DNA of 40,097 nt, taken from NCBI GenBank assembly GCA_050258035.1, contig JBLMYA010000089.1, positions 1 through 40,097 of the forward strand. The letters are read 5' to 3'. Below the pieces are notes generated by a model. The model did no database searches. It saw only the letters and a list, made by a program, of their open reading frames with translations, and was not told the origin of the DNA. Below, in pieces: positions 28,970 through 36,014 of the stretch. The position numbers and the translations under genes are program-made. This DNA is from DATBLE01 sp050258035. Its GTDB lineage: Bacteria; Actinomycetota; Thermoleophilia; Gaiellales; Gaiellaceae. How positions within the stretch are numbered: position 1 is the stretch's first letter; each line of letters opens with the position of its first letter.

Positions 28970-31900
28970 TCAGCGGTGGCCGAAGTGGTGCGCGCGGGGC
29001 AACGCCGCTTGCACCTCCGCCAGCCCCGCGACCTCGCGGGCGAGCGGCCCCAGGGTCTCCAGGGCGCCGACCAGGACGTTGAGGTTCCGCCCCGACCGCT
29101 CCAGCCGTCCCCGGGCCAGGAGCAGCGGTTCCCCTCTGACCAGGGGCCGGTACCGCTCGTAGACCGGCGGTGGGACGATCAGGTTCACCTGCCCGATCTC
29201 GTCCTCGAGGAGCATGAAGACGACGCCGTTGGCGGTCGCCGGCCGCTGGCGGGCGACCGCCATGCCTGCGACCGCGATCTCGCTGCGGTTCGGGAGGCCG
29301 GGCAGCTCGCCGGTGCCGACCGTCCCGGCAGGCAGGTGAGGGCGAAGCAGCTCGAGCGGGTGGGGCCCGACGGACAGGCTGGTCGTCCCGTAGTCGGCCA
29401 GCATCCGTTCCCAGTCGGTCTGCGGCGGGAGCTCGGGAACGGGAGCGGTCGGCTCGAGCGGGAGCGCGAGCTGTAGCGTCCCGCGAGCGACGCTCGCGGG
29501 ACGGGGAACGACACCGACCCGCCACAGGAGCTCGCGCCTCGGCAACCCGAACGAGTCGCACGACCCACTCGCCACCAGTGCCTCGAGCGCAGTCCGATCG
29601 ACCGGCGCCCGGCGGGCGAGATCGGCGACGTCCGCGTAGGGCTGCCCGGCGACGACCGCCCCGGCCTCCTCCTCGCCGACCGAGCGGATGTAGCCGAGCC
29701 CGACGCGGACGGCGGGGCCTTCGAGACAGCAGCGCGCAGCGCTGCGGTTGACGTCGGGCGGGAGAACCTCCACGCAGTGCCGCTGGCCGTCCCGGACGAG
29801 GCTCGCCGGCGGGTAGAAGCCCATCGGCTGGGCGTTCAGGAGGGCACAGAGGAACTCGGCCGGATAGTGGTGCCGGAGCCACGCGGACTGGTAGGCGAGG
29901 AGTGCGAACGCGGCCGAGTGCGACTTCGGAAAGCCGAACCCGGAGAAGCCGGCGAGCTTGTCGTAGATGTGGTTCGCGAGCCCGGCGTCCACGCCCTGCG
30001 CCAGCGCTCCGGCGACGAAGCGGGAGCGCAGAGCCTCGATCGCCTCCTCGCTCCGCTTGCGGCTCATCGCCCGGCGCAGGCCTTCCGCCTCCCCGACGGT
30101 GAATCCTGCGAGCACCATCGCCACCTCCAGCACCTGGTCCTGGAAGACGACGACGCCGAGCGTCTCGCGGAGCGGCTCCGCCAGCGAGGGATGGTCGACC
30201 GGCGGGACGTACGAGGGATCCTCGCGGAGCTTCTGGCGCCGTTCGACGTACGGGTGGACCGCCCCGCCCTGGATCGGCCCCGGCCGGACGAGCGCGACCT
30301 GGATCGTCAGGTCGTCGAGGCTCTCCGGCCGGGTGCGCAGCAGGCTCTGCATCTGCGCGCGGCTCTCGATCTGGAAGTCGCCGACGGTGTCGGCACGCTG
30401 GATCTCGGCGTACACCGCCCGGTCGTCGAGCGGGATCCGGGAGAGGTCGATCGTGGTGCCGCGCAGGCGGGCGATCTGGTCGACGCAGTCCTCGACGGCG
30501 GAGAGCATCCCGAGGCCGAGCAGGTCGATCTTCAGGAAGCCCGCATCAGCGCACGAGTCCTTGTCCCACTGGCAGATCTGGCGTCCCTCCATCGCCGCGG
30601 GCTGCACCGGGACGATCTCGACCAGCGGCCGGCTCGAGATCACCATCCCCCCGGGGTGCTGGGAGATGTGGCGGGGCAGGCCGGCGATCTCGTGCGCCAG
30701 CGCCCCGAGCGCCTGCCAGCGGGCGGAGGCGTGGTCGCCGGGCAACCGCTCGACCTCCTCGGCGACCCGGCGCGGGTTCCCCTCCGTCACCCGTGCGAGC
30801 CGCTCGAGCTCGGCCGCGGGCAGCCCGAGCGCCTTCCCCAGGTCCCGGATCGCCCCGCGGGAGTGGTAGGTCGAGAAGGCGGCGACGAGGGCGGCGTGCT
30901 CACGGCCGTACCGCTCGGTCACCCGGACGATCAGCTTCTCGCGGATGTCCCGCGGGAAATCGAGGTCGATGTCCGGCGCGGACACGAGCTCCCGGTTGAG
31001 GAAGCGGCCGAGCGAGAGATCGGCCTCCACGGGATCGACGTGCGACAGGCCGGCCAGGTAGCAGACGATCGATCCGACCGAGCTGCCGCGACCGCGCCCG
31101 GGCGGGAGCGCGTGGCGGGGCGAGCCCGGGCCGCGGACCTCGACGGCGACCTCGCGGGCGAGCTCGAGCACCTCCCAGTGCAGGAGGAAGAAGCCGGCGA
31201 GCTTCAGCTCGGCGATCAGGTCCAGCTCCTCGCGCAGGCGTGCCTTTGCGAGCCTCCGCAGCCGCGAGCTCCGGTAGCGGGTCTCGAACGCCCTGAGGCA
31301 GACCTCGCGCAGCTGTCCGTCGGGGGTCTCGAAGCCGTCGGAGAAGTCGGGGTAGCGGTAGCCGAGCTCCTCCGTCAGGTCGAAGGTCAGGCCGGCGGCG
31401 ATCTCGGCCGTGCGCAGGACCGCGTCGCGGTCGCCGGGAAAGCGGTCGATCGTCTCCTCCGGCGCGAGCAGGACCGACTCGTGGTTGCCTCTCCGCTCCT
31501 GCTCGCAGCCGTCCAGCGACGTGCGACAGCGGATCGCGACGAGCGCGTCCTGAAGGGCGCTTCGCCGCTCGTGGTGCGCATGGACGTCGCCGGTTGCGAC
31601 CGTTGCAACGCCGAGGTCGCGGGCCAGGTCGCGGAGGGCGGCATTCCGCCGGCTGTCGCCGCGCTCGTAGGGACGCTGGAGCTCGACGTAGAAGCGGTCC
31701 TGCCCGAATGCCGCTGCAACCTGCGCAGCGGCGTTCGGGTCGACGACCCCGAGTCCGTTGCGCGCGCAGCCGGACAGGCAGACCAGTCCCTCCCCCTGCT
31801 CGAGCAGCCTGTCGAGCGGCAGCTCCGGCGGAAGGGGCTGGGCGCCTTCCTGCGGGCGGGTGCCGGCGTGCGCCTCGGTGAGCAGCCTGCAGAGGTTCGC

Positions 31901-32221
31901 GTAGCCCCTCGGCGTCTCGACGAGCAGGGTGACGTGGGCGTCGCGTCCCGCTCCGGCACCGGCAAGGCCGGTCCCTCTGCTCGTGGCCGGCTCCGTCGGG
32001 CCTACGCCGGTCGCCAGGCTCAGCTCGGCACCGGTGATCGGCCGCACGCCGAACGCCTTCGCCGCGTGGGCGAACTCGAGCGAGCCGAAGACACCGTCGT
32101 GGTCGGTGAGCGCGAGCGCCTCGTAGCCGAGGTCGGCGGCCCGGGCGGCGATCTCCTCGGGCTGCGAGGCACCGTCGAGGAACGAATACGCTGAGTGGCA
32201 GTGGAGCTCGACGTACCCCAT
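28970..32221 (-). CDS. dnaE2: error-prone DNA polymerase III alpha subunit DnaE2 (ImuC)
   Basis: A 1083-residue C-family polymerase for damage-tolerant, mutagenic synthesis. The N-terminal PHP domain starts YVELHCHSAYSFLDGAS and has TDHDGV. The polymerase core has the catalytic PDIDLDFPRD (about 414-423), GAIRDLGKALGLP, ISQHPGGMVIS, GFLKIDLLGLGML, ALVRPGPIQGG, VFQDQVLEVAM, and GFSGFGFPKSHSAAFALLAYQSAWL. The C-terminal OB-fold follows (VNLIVPPPVYER...LLARGRLE). The length and missing tau-binding tail fit DnaE2 rather than replicative DnaE1. Start ATG 32221 with GGGAG 7 nt upstream. No LexA box was found in front of it. Its 5' end overlaps the divergent bicupin gene. Confidence 0.95.
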   Translation of the reverse strand: MGYVELHCHSAYSFLDGASQPEEIAARAADLGYEALALTDHDGVFGSLEFAHAAKAFGVRPITGAELSLATGVGPTEPATSRGTGLAGAGAGRDAHVTLLVETPRGYANLCRLLTEAHAGTRPQEGAQPLPPELPLDRLLEQGEGLVCLSGCARNGLGVVDPNAAAQVAAAFGQDRFYVELQRPYERGDSRRNAALRDLARDLGVATVATGDVHAHHERRSALQDALVAIRCRTSLDGCEQERRGNHESVLLAPEETIDRFPGDRDAVLRTAEIAAGLTFDLTEELGYRYPDFSDGFETPDGQLREVCLRAFETRYRSSRLRRLAKARLREELDLIAELKLAGFFLLHWEVLELAREVAVEVRGPGSPRHALPPGRGRGSSVGSIVCYLAGLSHVDPVEADLSLGRFLNRELVSAPDIDLDFPRDIREKLIVRVTERYGREHAALVAAFSTYHSRGAIRDLGKALGLPAAELERLARVTEGNPRRVAEEVERLPGDHASARWQALGALAHEIAGLPRHISQHPGGMVISSRPLVEIVPVQPAAMEGRQICQWDKDSCADAGFLKIDLLGLGMLSAVEDCVDQIARLRGTTIDLSRIPLDDRAVYAEIQRADTVGDFQIESRAQMQSLLRTRPESLDDLTIQVALVRPGPIQGGAVHPYVERRQKLREDPSYVPPVDHPSLAEPLRETLGVVVFQDQVLEVAMVLAGFTVGEAEGLRRAMSRKRSEEAIEALRSRFVAGALAQGVDAGLANHIYDKLAGFSGFGFPKSHSAAFALLAYQSAWLRHHYPAEFLCALLNAQPMGFYPPASLVRDGQRHCVEVLPPDVNRSAARCCLEGPAVRVGLGYIRSVGEEEAGAVVAGQPYADVADLARRAPVDRTALEALVASGSCDSFGLPRRELLWRVGVVPRPASVARGTLQLALPLEPTAPVPELPPQTDWERMLADYGTTSLSVGPHPLELLRPHLPAGTVGTGELPGLPNRSEIAVAGMAVARQRPATANGVVFMLLEDEIGQVNLIVPPPVYERYRPLVRGEPLLLARGRLERSGRNLNVLVGALETLGPLAREVAGLAEVQAALPRAHHFGHR
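32187..32192 (+). promoter_or_regulatory. putative -10 for the bicupin gene
   Basis: TACGCT lies 8 nt before GTG 32201 and 2 nt before GTG 32195, inside the first codons of dnaE2 on the other strand. The geometry favours a leaderless start at GTG 32201. Confidence 0.3.
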
Positions 32222-32980
32222 CTCCTAGCTCCCGCAGAGGGCCAGGGCGAGGCGATCACCGACACGCCCAGGCGGGAGCTGCGCATCCTCTGCGAGCACG
32301 AGTGGCTGCATGTGACCTGGACGTGCCATGCGTCCGGGGAGCTGGGCGCCGACCCGCATGTCCACCTCCGGCACGTGGACGTGTTCTACGTGCTCGCGGG
32401 CGAGCTCGGCCTGCAGGTCGGCCCCCACCTGGAGCCCCTGACCGCGACACCCGGGACGGTCGTCATGGTCCCACCGGGCGTCGTCCACGGCTTCGCGAAC
32501 GACGGGCCGGAAGAGCTGCGGTTCCTGAACTTCCACGCACCGGGATCCGGCTTCGCCGACTACCTGCGCGGGCGCAACGACGACTTCGACCAGCACCCTC
32601 CGCCCGCGGACGGCGGCCGGCCGCCGTCCGACGCGATCGTCACGCCGCCCGGCGGAGGCGAGCGCTTCGGGCGCGACGACCGGACGATCACGATCCTCGG
32701 CGAGCTCGCGGAGATCTCGCTGTTCCGGCTGGAGGTCTTTCCGAACTGGCCGGGGATCCGGACGCACGCTCACGACGAACGGGTGGACACGTTCTTCGTG
32801 CTCGAGGGCGAGGCGGAGCTCGTCCACGGCGACGAGGTCGTGCAGGCCGGCCCCGGCTCGTTCTACGCCGCCTTGCCGGGAGCCCGGCACGGTGTCCGGA
32901 ACGACCGCGGTGGGCGAATCGTCTTCCTCAACGTGCACGGTCCAGACTCCGGCTTCGCCGCCGACGTCCGCGGGCTGTAG
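32195..32980 (+). CDS. two-cupin (bicupin) protein
   Basis: About 261 residues (259 from GTG 32201) with two cupin domains. The first (about 45-125) has HVHLRHVDVFYVLAGELGLQVG and PPGVVHGFANDGPEELRFLNFHAPG. The second (about 180-258) has RTHAHDERVDTFFVLEGEAELVHG and PGARHGVRNDRGGRIVFLNVHGPDSG. Each has the HxH...E-type motif 1 and a His in motif 2, so both sites could bind metal. The two halves repeat the same end (FHAPGSGF, VHGPDSGF), suggesting internal duplication. Enzyme activity (dioxygenase/isomerase type) is unknown. Its start overlaps the divergent dnaE2 start by up to 27 nt. Confidence 0.85.
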   Translation: MAVELDVPHLLAPAEGQGEAITDTPRRELRILCEHEWLHVTWTCHASGELGADPHVHLRHVDVFYVLAGELGLQVGPHLEPLTATPGTVVMVPPGVVHGFANDGPEELRFLNFHAPGSGFADYLRGRNDDFDQHPPPADGGRPPSDAIVTPPGGGERFGRDDRTITILGELAEISLFRLEVFPNWPGIRTHAHDERVDTFFVLEGEAELVHGDEVVQAGPGSFYAALPGARHGVRNDRGGRIVFLNVHGPDSGFAADVRGL

Positions 32981-32987
32981 ACGAACG

Positions 32988-33059
32988 CCGGGAGCTCCTT
33001 CCCGGAGTCGGTGGTCCTTCCGGCGGCTCACGCTTTCGGGGTGCTCCGGCACGCCGGAG
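32988..33059. terminator. two hairpins between convergent genes
   Basis: CCGGGA (32988-32993)/TCCCGG (33000-33005) and CTCCGG (33044-33049)/CCGGAG (33054-33059) are 6-bp stems in the 97-nt gap between the bicupin and the 72-residue gene. They may terminate transcription from each side. No U-tracts are present. Confidence 0.35.
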
Positions 33060-33077
33060 AACCGCTCTCACGGCGCG

Positions 33078-33296
33078 TCACTTGAACGTCCAGTGCTCGG
33101 GGTGCGCGCGGATCGCCGCCCGGGCGAAGACGATCCGGCCGATGGCGTGAACGTGGAAGGCGACCTCCCCGAGGTCGGCCGGGTGCGCCTGGGGGAGTTC
33201 CTTGAAGGCGAGGTATACCCGGCCCGCGAGCTTCGCCACCTCGATCTCCTCGGCCGTCAGGCCTCGCACATCCATATCTGCCAACTCGGGGCTCAT
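33078..33296 (-). CDS. 72-residue protein of unknown function
   Basis: A small soluble protein beginning MSPELADMDVRGLTAEEIE. It has a helical amphipathic core (AKLAGRVYLAFKELPQAHPADLGEVAFHVHAIGRIVFARAAIRAHPEHW) rich in His, with an HVHAIGRIVFAR segment that could bind metal or nucleic acid. There is no membrane segment or signal. GC-rich third positions support coding. A longer frame begins at 33416, but its first 40 residues look non-coding. It lies downstream of DUF6504 and imuB on the same strand, after hairpins. I do not recognise the family. Confidence 0.6.
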   Translation of the reverse strand: MSPELADMDVRGLTAEEIEVAKLAGRVYLAFKELPQAHPADLGEVAFHVHAIGRIVFARAAIRAHPEHWTFK

Positions 33297-33503
33297 CGCT
33301 CGGTTTCCAGGCTCTTCGAGTCTTTTCGTCGCGACCGACATGCGGGCGCGGCATACGATCGCGTACCGTGAGACCACCGCCTCGGGAGGGGGCTCATGGG
33401 AGGAACCGGCGTGCACGCGGAGCGGGCAAGCCAGCGCTGCCCCCCACGGGGCGCCCTTGGCTGCCCCGTGACAGGGAGCTCGCGCATAGCGCGGCGAGCC
33501 TCA
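33297..33503. other. 207-bp gap between the DUF6504 gene and the 72-residue gene
   Basis: No gene is seen. The part next to DUF6504 holds three hairpins (33445-33510). The rest has a 12-mer GGAGGGGGCTCA (33385-33396) that recurs inverted at 33819-33830, on the other side of DUF6504. Confidence 0.45.
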
Positions 33504-33510
33504 TCAGGCT
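33445..33510 (-). terminator. three consecutive hairpins after DUF6504
   Basis: Starting on the DUF6504 stop codon there are, on the minus strand, AGCCT-GATG-AGGCT (33510-33497), GCTCGC...GCGAGC (33499-33478) and CACGGGGC...GCCCCGTG (33470-33445). The first two overlap and may be alternatives. Together they form a likely transcription end or processing region for the imuB unit. Confidence 0.45.
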
Positions 33511-33716
33511 CCTCTCTGTGAGAACCACCCACCCCGGTCCAGATCACGGAAGACGACGACGTTCTGGCCGCTCTCGAGGACGACCTCGAAGTAGCGGCGG
33601 CTGATCGGCTCCTCGGTCCACCACCGGTCGAGCACCCGCCATTCCTCGCGGACGACCGCCACCTCCTGGCGGTTCACGAGCCGCGGCGTCCCGTCGAAGC
33701 GTTCCTCGACGAGCAC
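33504..33716 (-). CDS. DUF6504 family protein
   Basis: A protein of about 70 residues resembling the small DUF6504 proteins found beside imuB/dinB-like genes in actinobacteria. Pattern: VEERFDGTPRLVNRQEVAVVREEWRVLDRWW, then RRYFEVVLESGQNVVVFRDL...GGWF, a compact beta-rich fold. The function is unknown; association with translesion synthesis is by gene neighbourhood. I use GTG at 33716. TTG at 33746 (80 residues) is an alternative, and neither has a ribosome site. The link to imuB is interrupted by a repeat-flanked insert (33765-33962), which may have altered the native start region. Confidence 0.65.
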   Translation of the reverse strand: MLVEERFDGTPRLVNRQEVAVVREEWRVLDRWWTEEPISRRYFEVVLESGQNVVVFRDLDRGGWFSQRGA

Positions 33717-33764
33717 CGACTGCGGCTGATTCAGCCTCGGCAGCAAGGAGTACGGCTCTACCGG

Positions 33765-33789
33765 TCGCGCGGAACGAGGAGCGCGCGCT
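33765..33789. repeat. 25-bp direct repeat, copy 1 (displaced imuB 3' end)
   Basis: This 25-bp sequence (positions 33765-33789) is identical to 33938-33962. In copy 2 it encodes the C-terminal RALLVPRD of ImuB. Here the minus strand reads ERALLVPRDR and then a stop in another frame relative to imuB. The copies are 173 bp apart. Confidence 0.85.
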
Positions 33790-33793
33790 CGAG

Positions 33794-33820
33794 CACGGGG
33801 GAACCCATGGTTCCCCCGTG
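33794..33820. repeat. perfect 12-bp hairpin in the insert after imuB
   Basis: CACGGGGGAACC (33794-33805), loop CAT, GGTTCCCCCGTG (33809-33820). A 12-mer adjoining it (TGAGCCCCCTCC, 33819-33830) matches GGAGGGGGCTCA at 33385-33396 in inverted orientation. It could be a terminator for imuB or one end of a small mobile/palindromic element. Confidence 0.6.
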
Positions 33821-33930
33821 AGCCCCCTCCTTCTGGGCGTCGAGTCGAACCGTCCGATGGCTGCGCTCGGGCAAGGCCCGGCTCCGCCCATACAGGACCG
33901 TGAGTGCCGCGCCGGGAACGGCTATGCACC

Positions 33931-35115
33931 TCAAGCGTCGCGCGGAACGAGGAGCGCGCGCTGCTCGGGGATCCGCGACCACGGCGCGACCTCGACGACG
34001 GTTGCGACCGCTCCGGCGCCGGCGCGTGCGCGCACCTGGCGCAGGCCGTCCCGGAGGCGGGTCTGGAGCTCGTCACCCTCGGGGCGGACGAGCGCGAGCT
34101 GGCGACCTTCGGATTCGGCGAGCGCGAGCAGCTCGACGCCGAGGCTGAGAACGGGTGCGGGGAGCTCCGCGAGCTTCGGCCCGAGCGCCGCCCGCAGAGT
34201 CCCCCGCTCCGCGCTCGGCTCGCGGAGCGTCACGGTGCGACGCCACGAGCCTCCGCCGACGAGTCGCGCCGAGAGCGCGACCTTGCGGATCTCCCGGCCG
34301 CCGCGCTCGGGGCGGGCGAGGACCCGGTCGAGCAGTGCCGTGAATGCCCGTCGAAGGGTCAGCTCGTTGGCGACCGCTTCGGGAAACTCGAGCTGTTCGG
34401 CGAGGGCGGACGCCGGCGGGCGAGGGGCGGCCTTCTGCCCGTCCTCCGCCCTCGCCAGGCTCCAGGCGCGCCGGCCGTCCGGCCCCAGTCGTTCGGCGAC
34501 GGCGCTGCCCGGTAGCCCGGCAAGCTGTCCGATCTTCTCGAGACCCAGGCCCTCGCAGTCCTCCCGCAGTCGATCCTCGACCGGTAGCAGGGACAGCGGG
34601 AGCGGTGCGAGGAACTCCTTGGAGCGGCCGTCGTCGACGACCACCGCCTGACCGGGGCGCGCGATCGCGGCCGCCGCGAGCGCGGCGAAGCGGCGGTCGG
34701 CTGCGCCGGCAGAGGCGTTCCAGGAGGCACCGACTGCGGTGAGCGCACGCGTAAGCGCGGGCTTGACGCCGCCGTAGAGCCGTTCCACTCCGCGCGTGTC
34801 GAAGTAGAGGCAGCCGGGCTCGACCGGCTCGACCGCGAAGCCGCTGTCCTCGAGCCGCTCGAGGATCTCCTCCCACTGGTTTTCGGCCAGCAGGGAGTCT
34901 CGTTCGACGAGGACGAGCGACGGGCAGGTGGCGAGCGCCTCCCCCAGCCGCATGCCCGGCCGGACGCCGGCCGCCTCGGCGGCGGCGGTGACCGGCCCCA
35001 GCAGCGGCTCGGCTCCCGGATCCGGCGCGAGCGCGGCCGGCCTGAGCCCGATCCGGGGGCGGTTGCGGAGCGCCGCTTGGAGCTCGAACCCGGGGACGAG
35101 GATGCAGGCGATCAT
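33931..35115 (-). CDS. imuB: ImuB-like Y-family DNA polymerase homologue (mutasome subunit)
   Basis: A 394-residue Y-family-fold protein. The N-terminus MIACILVPGFELQAALRN replaces the D-x-D-x-FF metal motif of active Y polymerases. The palm strand LYFDTRGVERLYGG replaces the SIDE...D motif, so it is predicted inactive as a polymerase and to act as the DnaE2/clamp adaptor, as known for ImuB. GAADRRFAALAAAAIARPG, LGLEKIGQLAGLPGSAVAERLG (HhH-like) and a C-terminal little-finger-like domain follow. The end is RALLVPRDA. ATG 35115 is chosen; it lies two bases from a LexA-type box, so the mRNA may be nearly leaderless. No imuA/RecA-like gene is seen nearby. Confidence 0.9.
   Translation of the reverse strand: MIACILVPGFELQAALRNRPRIGLRPAALAPDPGAEPLLGPVTAAAEAAGVRPGMRLGEALATCPSLVLVERDSLLAENQWEEILERLEDSGFAVEPVEPGCLYFDTRGVERLYGGVKPALTRALTAVGASWNASAGAADRRFAALAAAAIARPGQAVVVDDGRSKEFLAPLPLSLLPVEDRLREDCEGLGLEKIGQLAGLPGSAVAERLGPDGRRAWSLARAEDGQKAAPRPPASALAEQLEFPEAVANELTLRRAFTALLDRVLARPERGGREIRKVALSARLVGGGSWRRTVTLREPSAERGTLRAALGPKLAELPAPVLSLGVELLALAESEGRQLALVRPEGDELQTRLRDGLRQVRARAGAGAVATVVEVAPWSRIPEQRALLVPRDA
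33938..33962. repeat. 25-bp direct repeat, copy 2 (native imuB 3' end)
   Basis: Identical to 33765-33789. It lies inside the last codons of imuB. See copy 1. Confidence 0.85.
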
Positions 35116-35117
35116 CC

Positions 35118-35129
35118 GAACACATGTTC
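35118..35129. promoter_or_regulatory. LexA/SOS-type box 1 at imuB
   Basis: GAACACATGTTC, of the form GAAC-N4-GTTC, is the core of the actinobacterial/Gram-positive LexA operator (CGAAC-N4-GTTCG). It ends two bases before the imuB ATG, so bound LexA would block initiation. Confidence 0.75.
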
Positions 35130-35133
35130 TACA

Positions 35134-35147
35134 CGAACACACGTTCG
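35134..35147. promoter_or_regulatory. LexA/SOS-type box 2 between imuB and the cupin gene
   Basis: CGAACACACGTTCG is a perfect CGAAC-N4-GTTCG box. Its centre is 17 bp from that of box 1. The tandem pair lies in the 74-bp divergent region, so the cupin gene at 35190 may also be SOS-controlled. Confidence 0.8.
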
Positions 35148-35189
35148 CTTGTCAACCTCTCCCTTCGAGTCACGTGCGATCATGGCGAA

Positions 35190-35573
35190 ATGAGCAGCCC
35201 GAGCCCGTTCGCCGACCTCGAGAACCTGGACGCACAGCGCATCTGGTCAGGCGTCGTCGGCCGCGTCGTCGAGGGCGAGCGCGTGACCCTCGCGGTGATC
35301 GAGCTCGATCCGGACAGCTTCGTCCCCGAGCACAGCCACGAGAACGAGCAGCTCGGCGTCCTCGTCTCCGGCCACCTCGAGTTCCGGATCGGCGACGAGA
35401 CGCGCCGGGTCGGGCCGGGCGGGACGTGGAGCATTCCCGCCAACGTCCCGCACGAGGTGCGAGCCGGGCCCGGGGGCGCCGTTGCCGTCGAGGTCTTCGC
35501 GCCGACGCGCGCCGACTGGGCGGCGCTCGAGCGCCTCGAGGCACGTCCACGCTGGCCGGGGGCGGCCGAGTAG
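35190..35573 (+). CDS. single-domain cupin protein
   Basis: A 127-residue cupin. Motif 1: PEHSHENEQLGVLVSGHLEFRIG (metal-binding His/His/Glu). Motif 2: PGGTWSIPANVPHEVRAGPGGAVAVEVFAP. The length and pattern match small ligand- or metal-binding cupins; no reaction is predictable. The start is ATG at 35190 (MSSPSPFADLEN); upstream sequence in frame is within the divergent promoter region. It diverges from imuB across the two LexA-type boxes and is followed 21 nt later by the F420-type gene. Confidence 0.85.
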   Translation: MSSPSPFADLENLDAQRIWSGVVGRVVEGERVTLAVIELDPDSFVPEHSHENEQLGVLVSGHLEFRIGDETRRVGPGGTWSIPANVPHEVRAGPGGAVAVEVFAPTRADWAALERLEARPRWPGAAE

Positions 35574-35594
35574 GCCCTCGCGCGCGACCGGGCG

Positions 35595-36014
35595 ATGCCG
35601 CTGTCGAGGAGGGTCGCGCGCTTCAACGAGCGGGTCACGAACCGGCTGGCGCGGCCGGTCGCCCGCCACGCGCCCGGCTTCGGCGTCGTCGTCCACACCG
35701 GCCGGACATCCGGCCGCGTGTACCGAACGCCGGTCAACGTGTTCGTGCAGAACGGCCGCTTCGTCTTCGCGCTCACCTACGGACGGCACGCAGCGTGGGT
35801 CGAGAACGTCCTGGCCGCCGGCGGCTGCCGGCTCGTCACCCGTGGTCGCGAACACCAGCTGGTCGATCCGGAGATCGTCCACGACGACGCTCTCGCACCG
35901 GTGCCGACGCTCGTCCGTCCGGCCCTGCGCCTGCTCCACGTGGCGGACTTCCTCCTGCTCCGGGATTCCTGGCGGCAGGATTGGGTAGCCTCGCCTCTGT
36001 GGGCGAGCACATGA
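35595..36014 (+). CDS. nitroreductase/deazaflavin-dependent (F420-type) family protein
   Basis: A 139-residue split-barrel protein related to the deazaflavin-dependent nitroreductase (Ddn/DUF385) family of actinobacteria. Pattern: VVVHTGRTSGRVYRTPVNVFVQNGRFVFALTYGRHAAWVENVLAAGGCRLVTRGREHQLVDPEIV. The TGRTSGRxYRTPV and WVxNVLAAGG elements are the usual F420/flavin-contact regions. The C-terminus has an RPALRLLHVADFLLLRD helix. The substrate is unknown. Its stop overlaps the greA ATG (ATGA). Confidence 0.88.
   Translation: MPLSRRVARFNERVTNRLARPVARHAPGFGVVVHTGRTSGRVYRTPVNVFVQNGRFVFALTYGRHAAWVENVLAAGGCRLVTRGREHQLVDPEIVHDDALAPVPTLVRPALRLLHVADFLLLRDSWRQDWVASPLWAST
35986..35991 (+). promoter_or_regulatory. 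putative -10 (leaderless) for greA
   Basis: TAGCCT, then seven bases, then GTG 35999, which is in frame four codons before the ATG used for greA. Leaderless transcription would give a protein starting MGEHMTKEHH. Confidence 0.4.

Noticed and set aside
33078..33416. 112-residue version of the small unknown gene
   Set aside because: The first 40 residues reach into the hairpin-rich gap and look non-coding. ATG 33296 begins the compositionally consistent part.
33490..33512. CUGAUGA on the minus strand suggesting a hammerhead ribozyme
   Set aside because: A stem follows, but the required GAAA and cleavage-site elements are missing. The TGA is simply the DUF6504 stop within a hairpin.
33758..33982. 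Leftward 74-codon frame ending ERALLVPRDR
   Set aside because: The recognisable end is only the 25-bp duplicated imuB 3' end read in another context. The rest has no similarity to anything recognisable.
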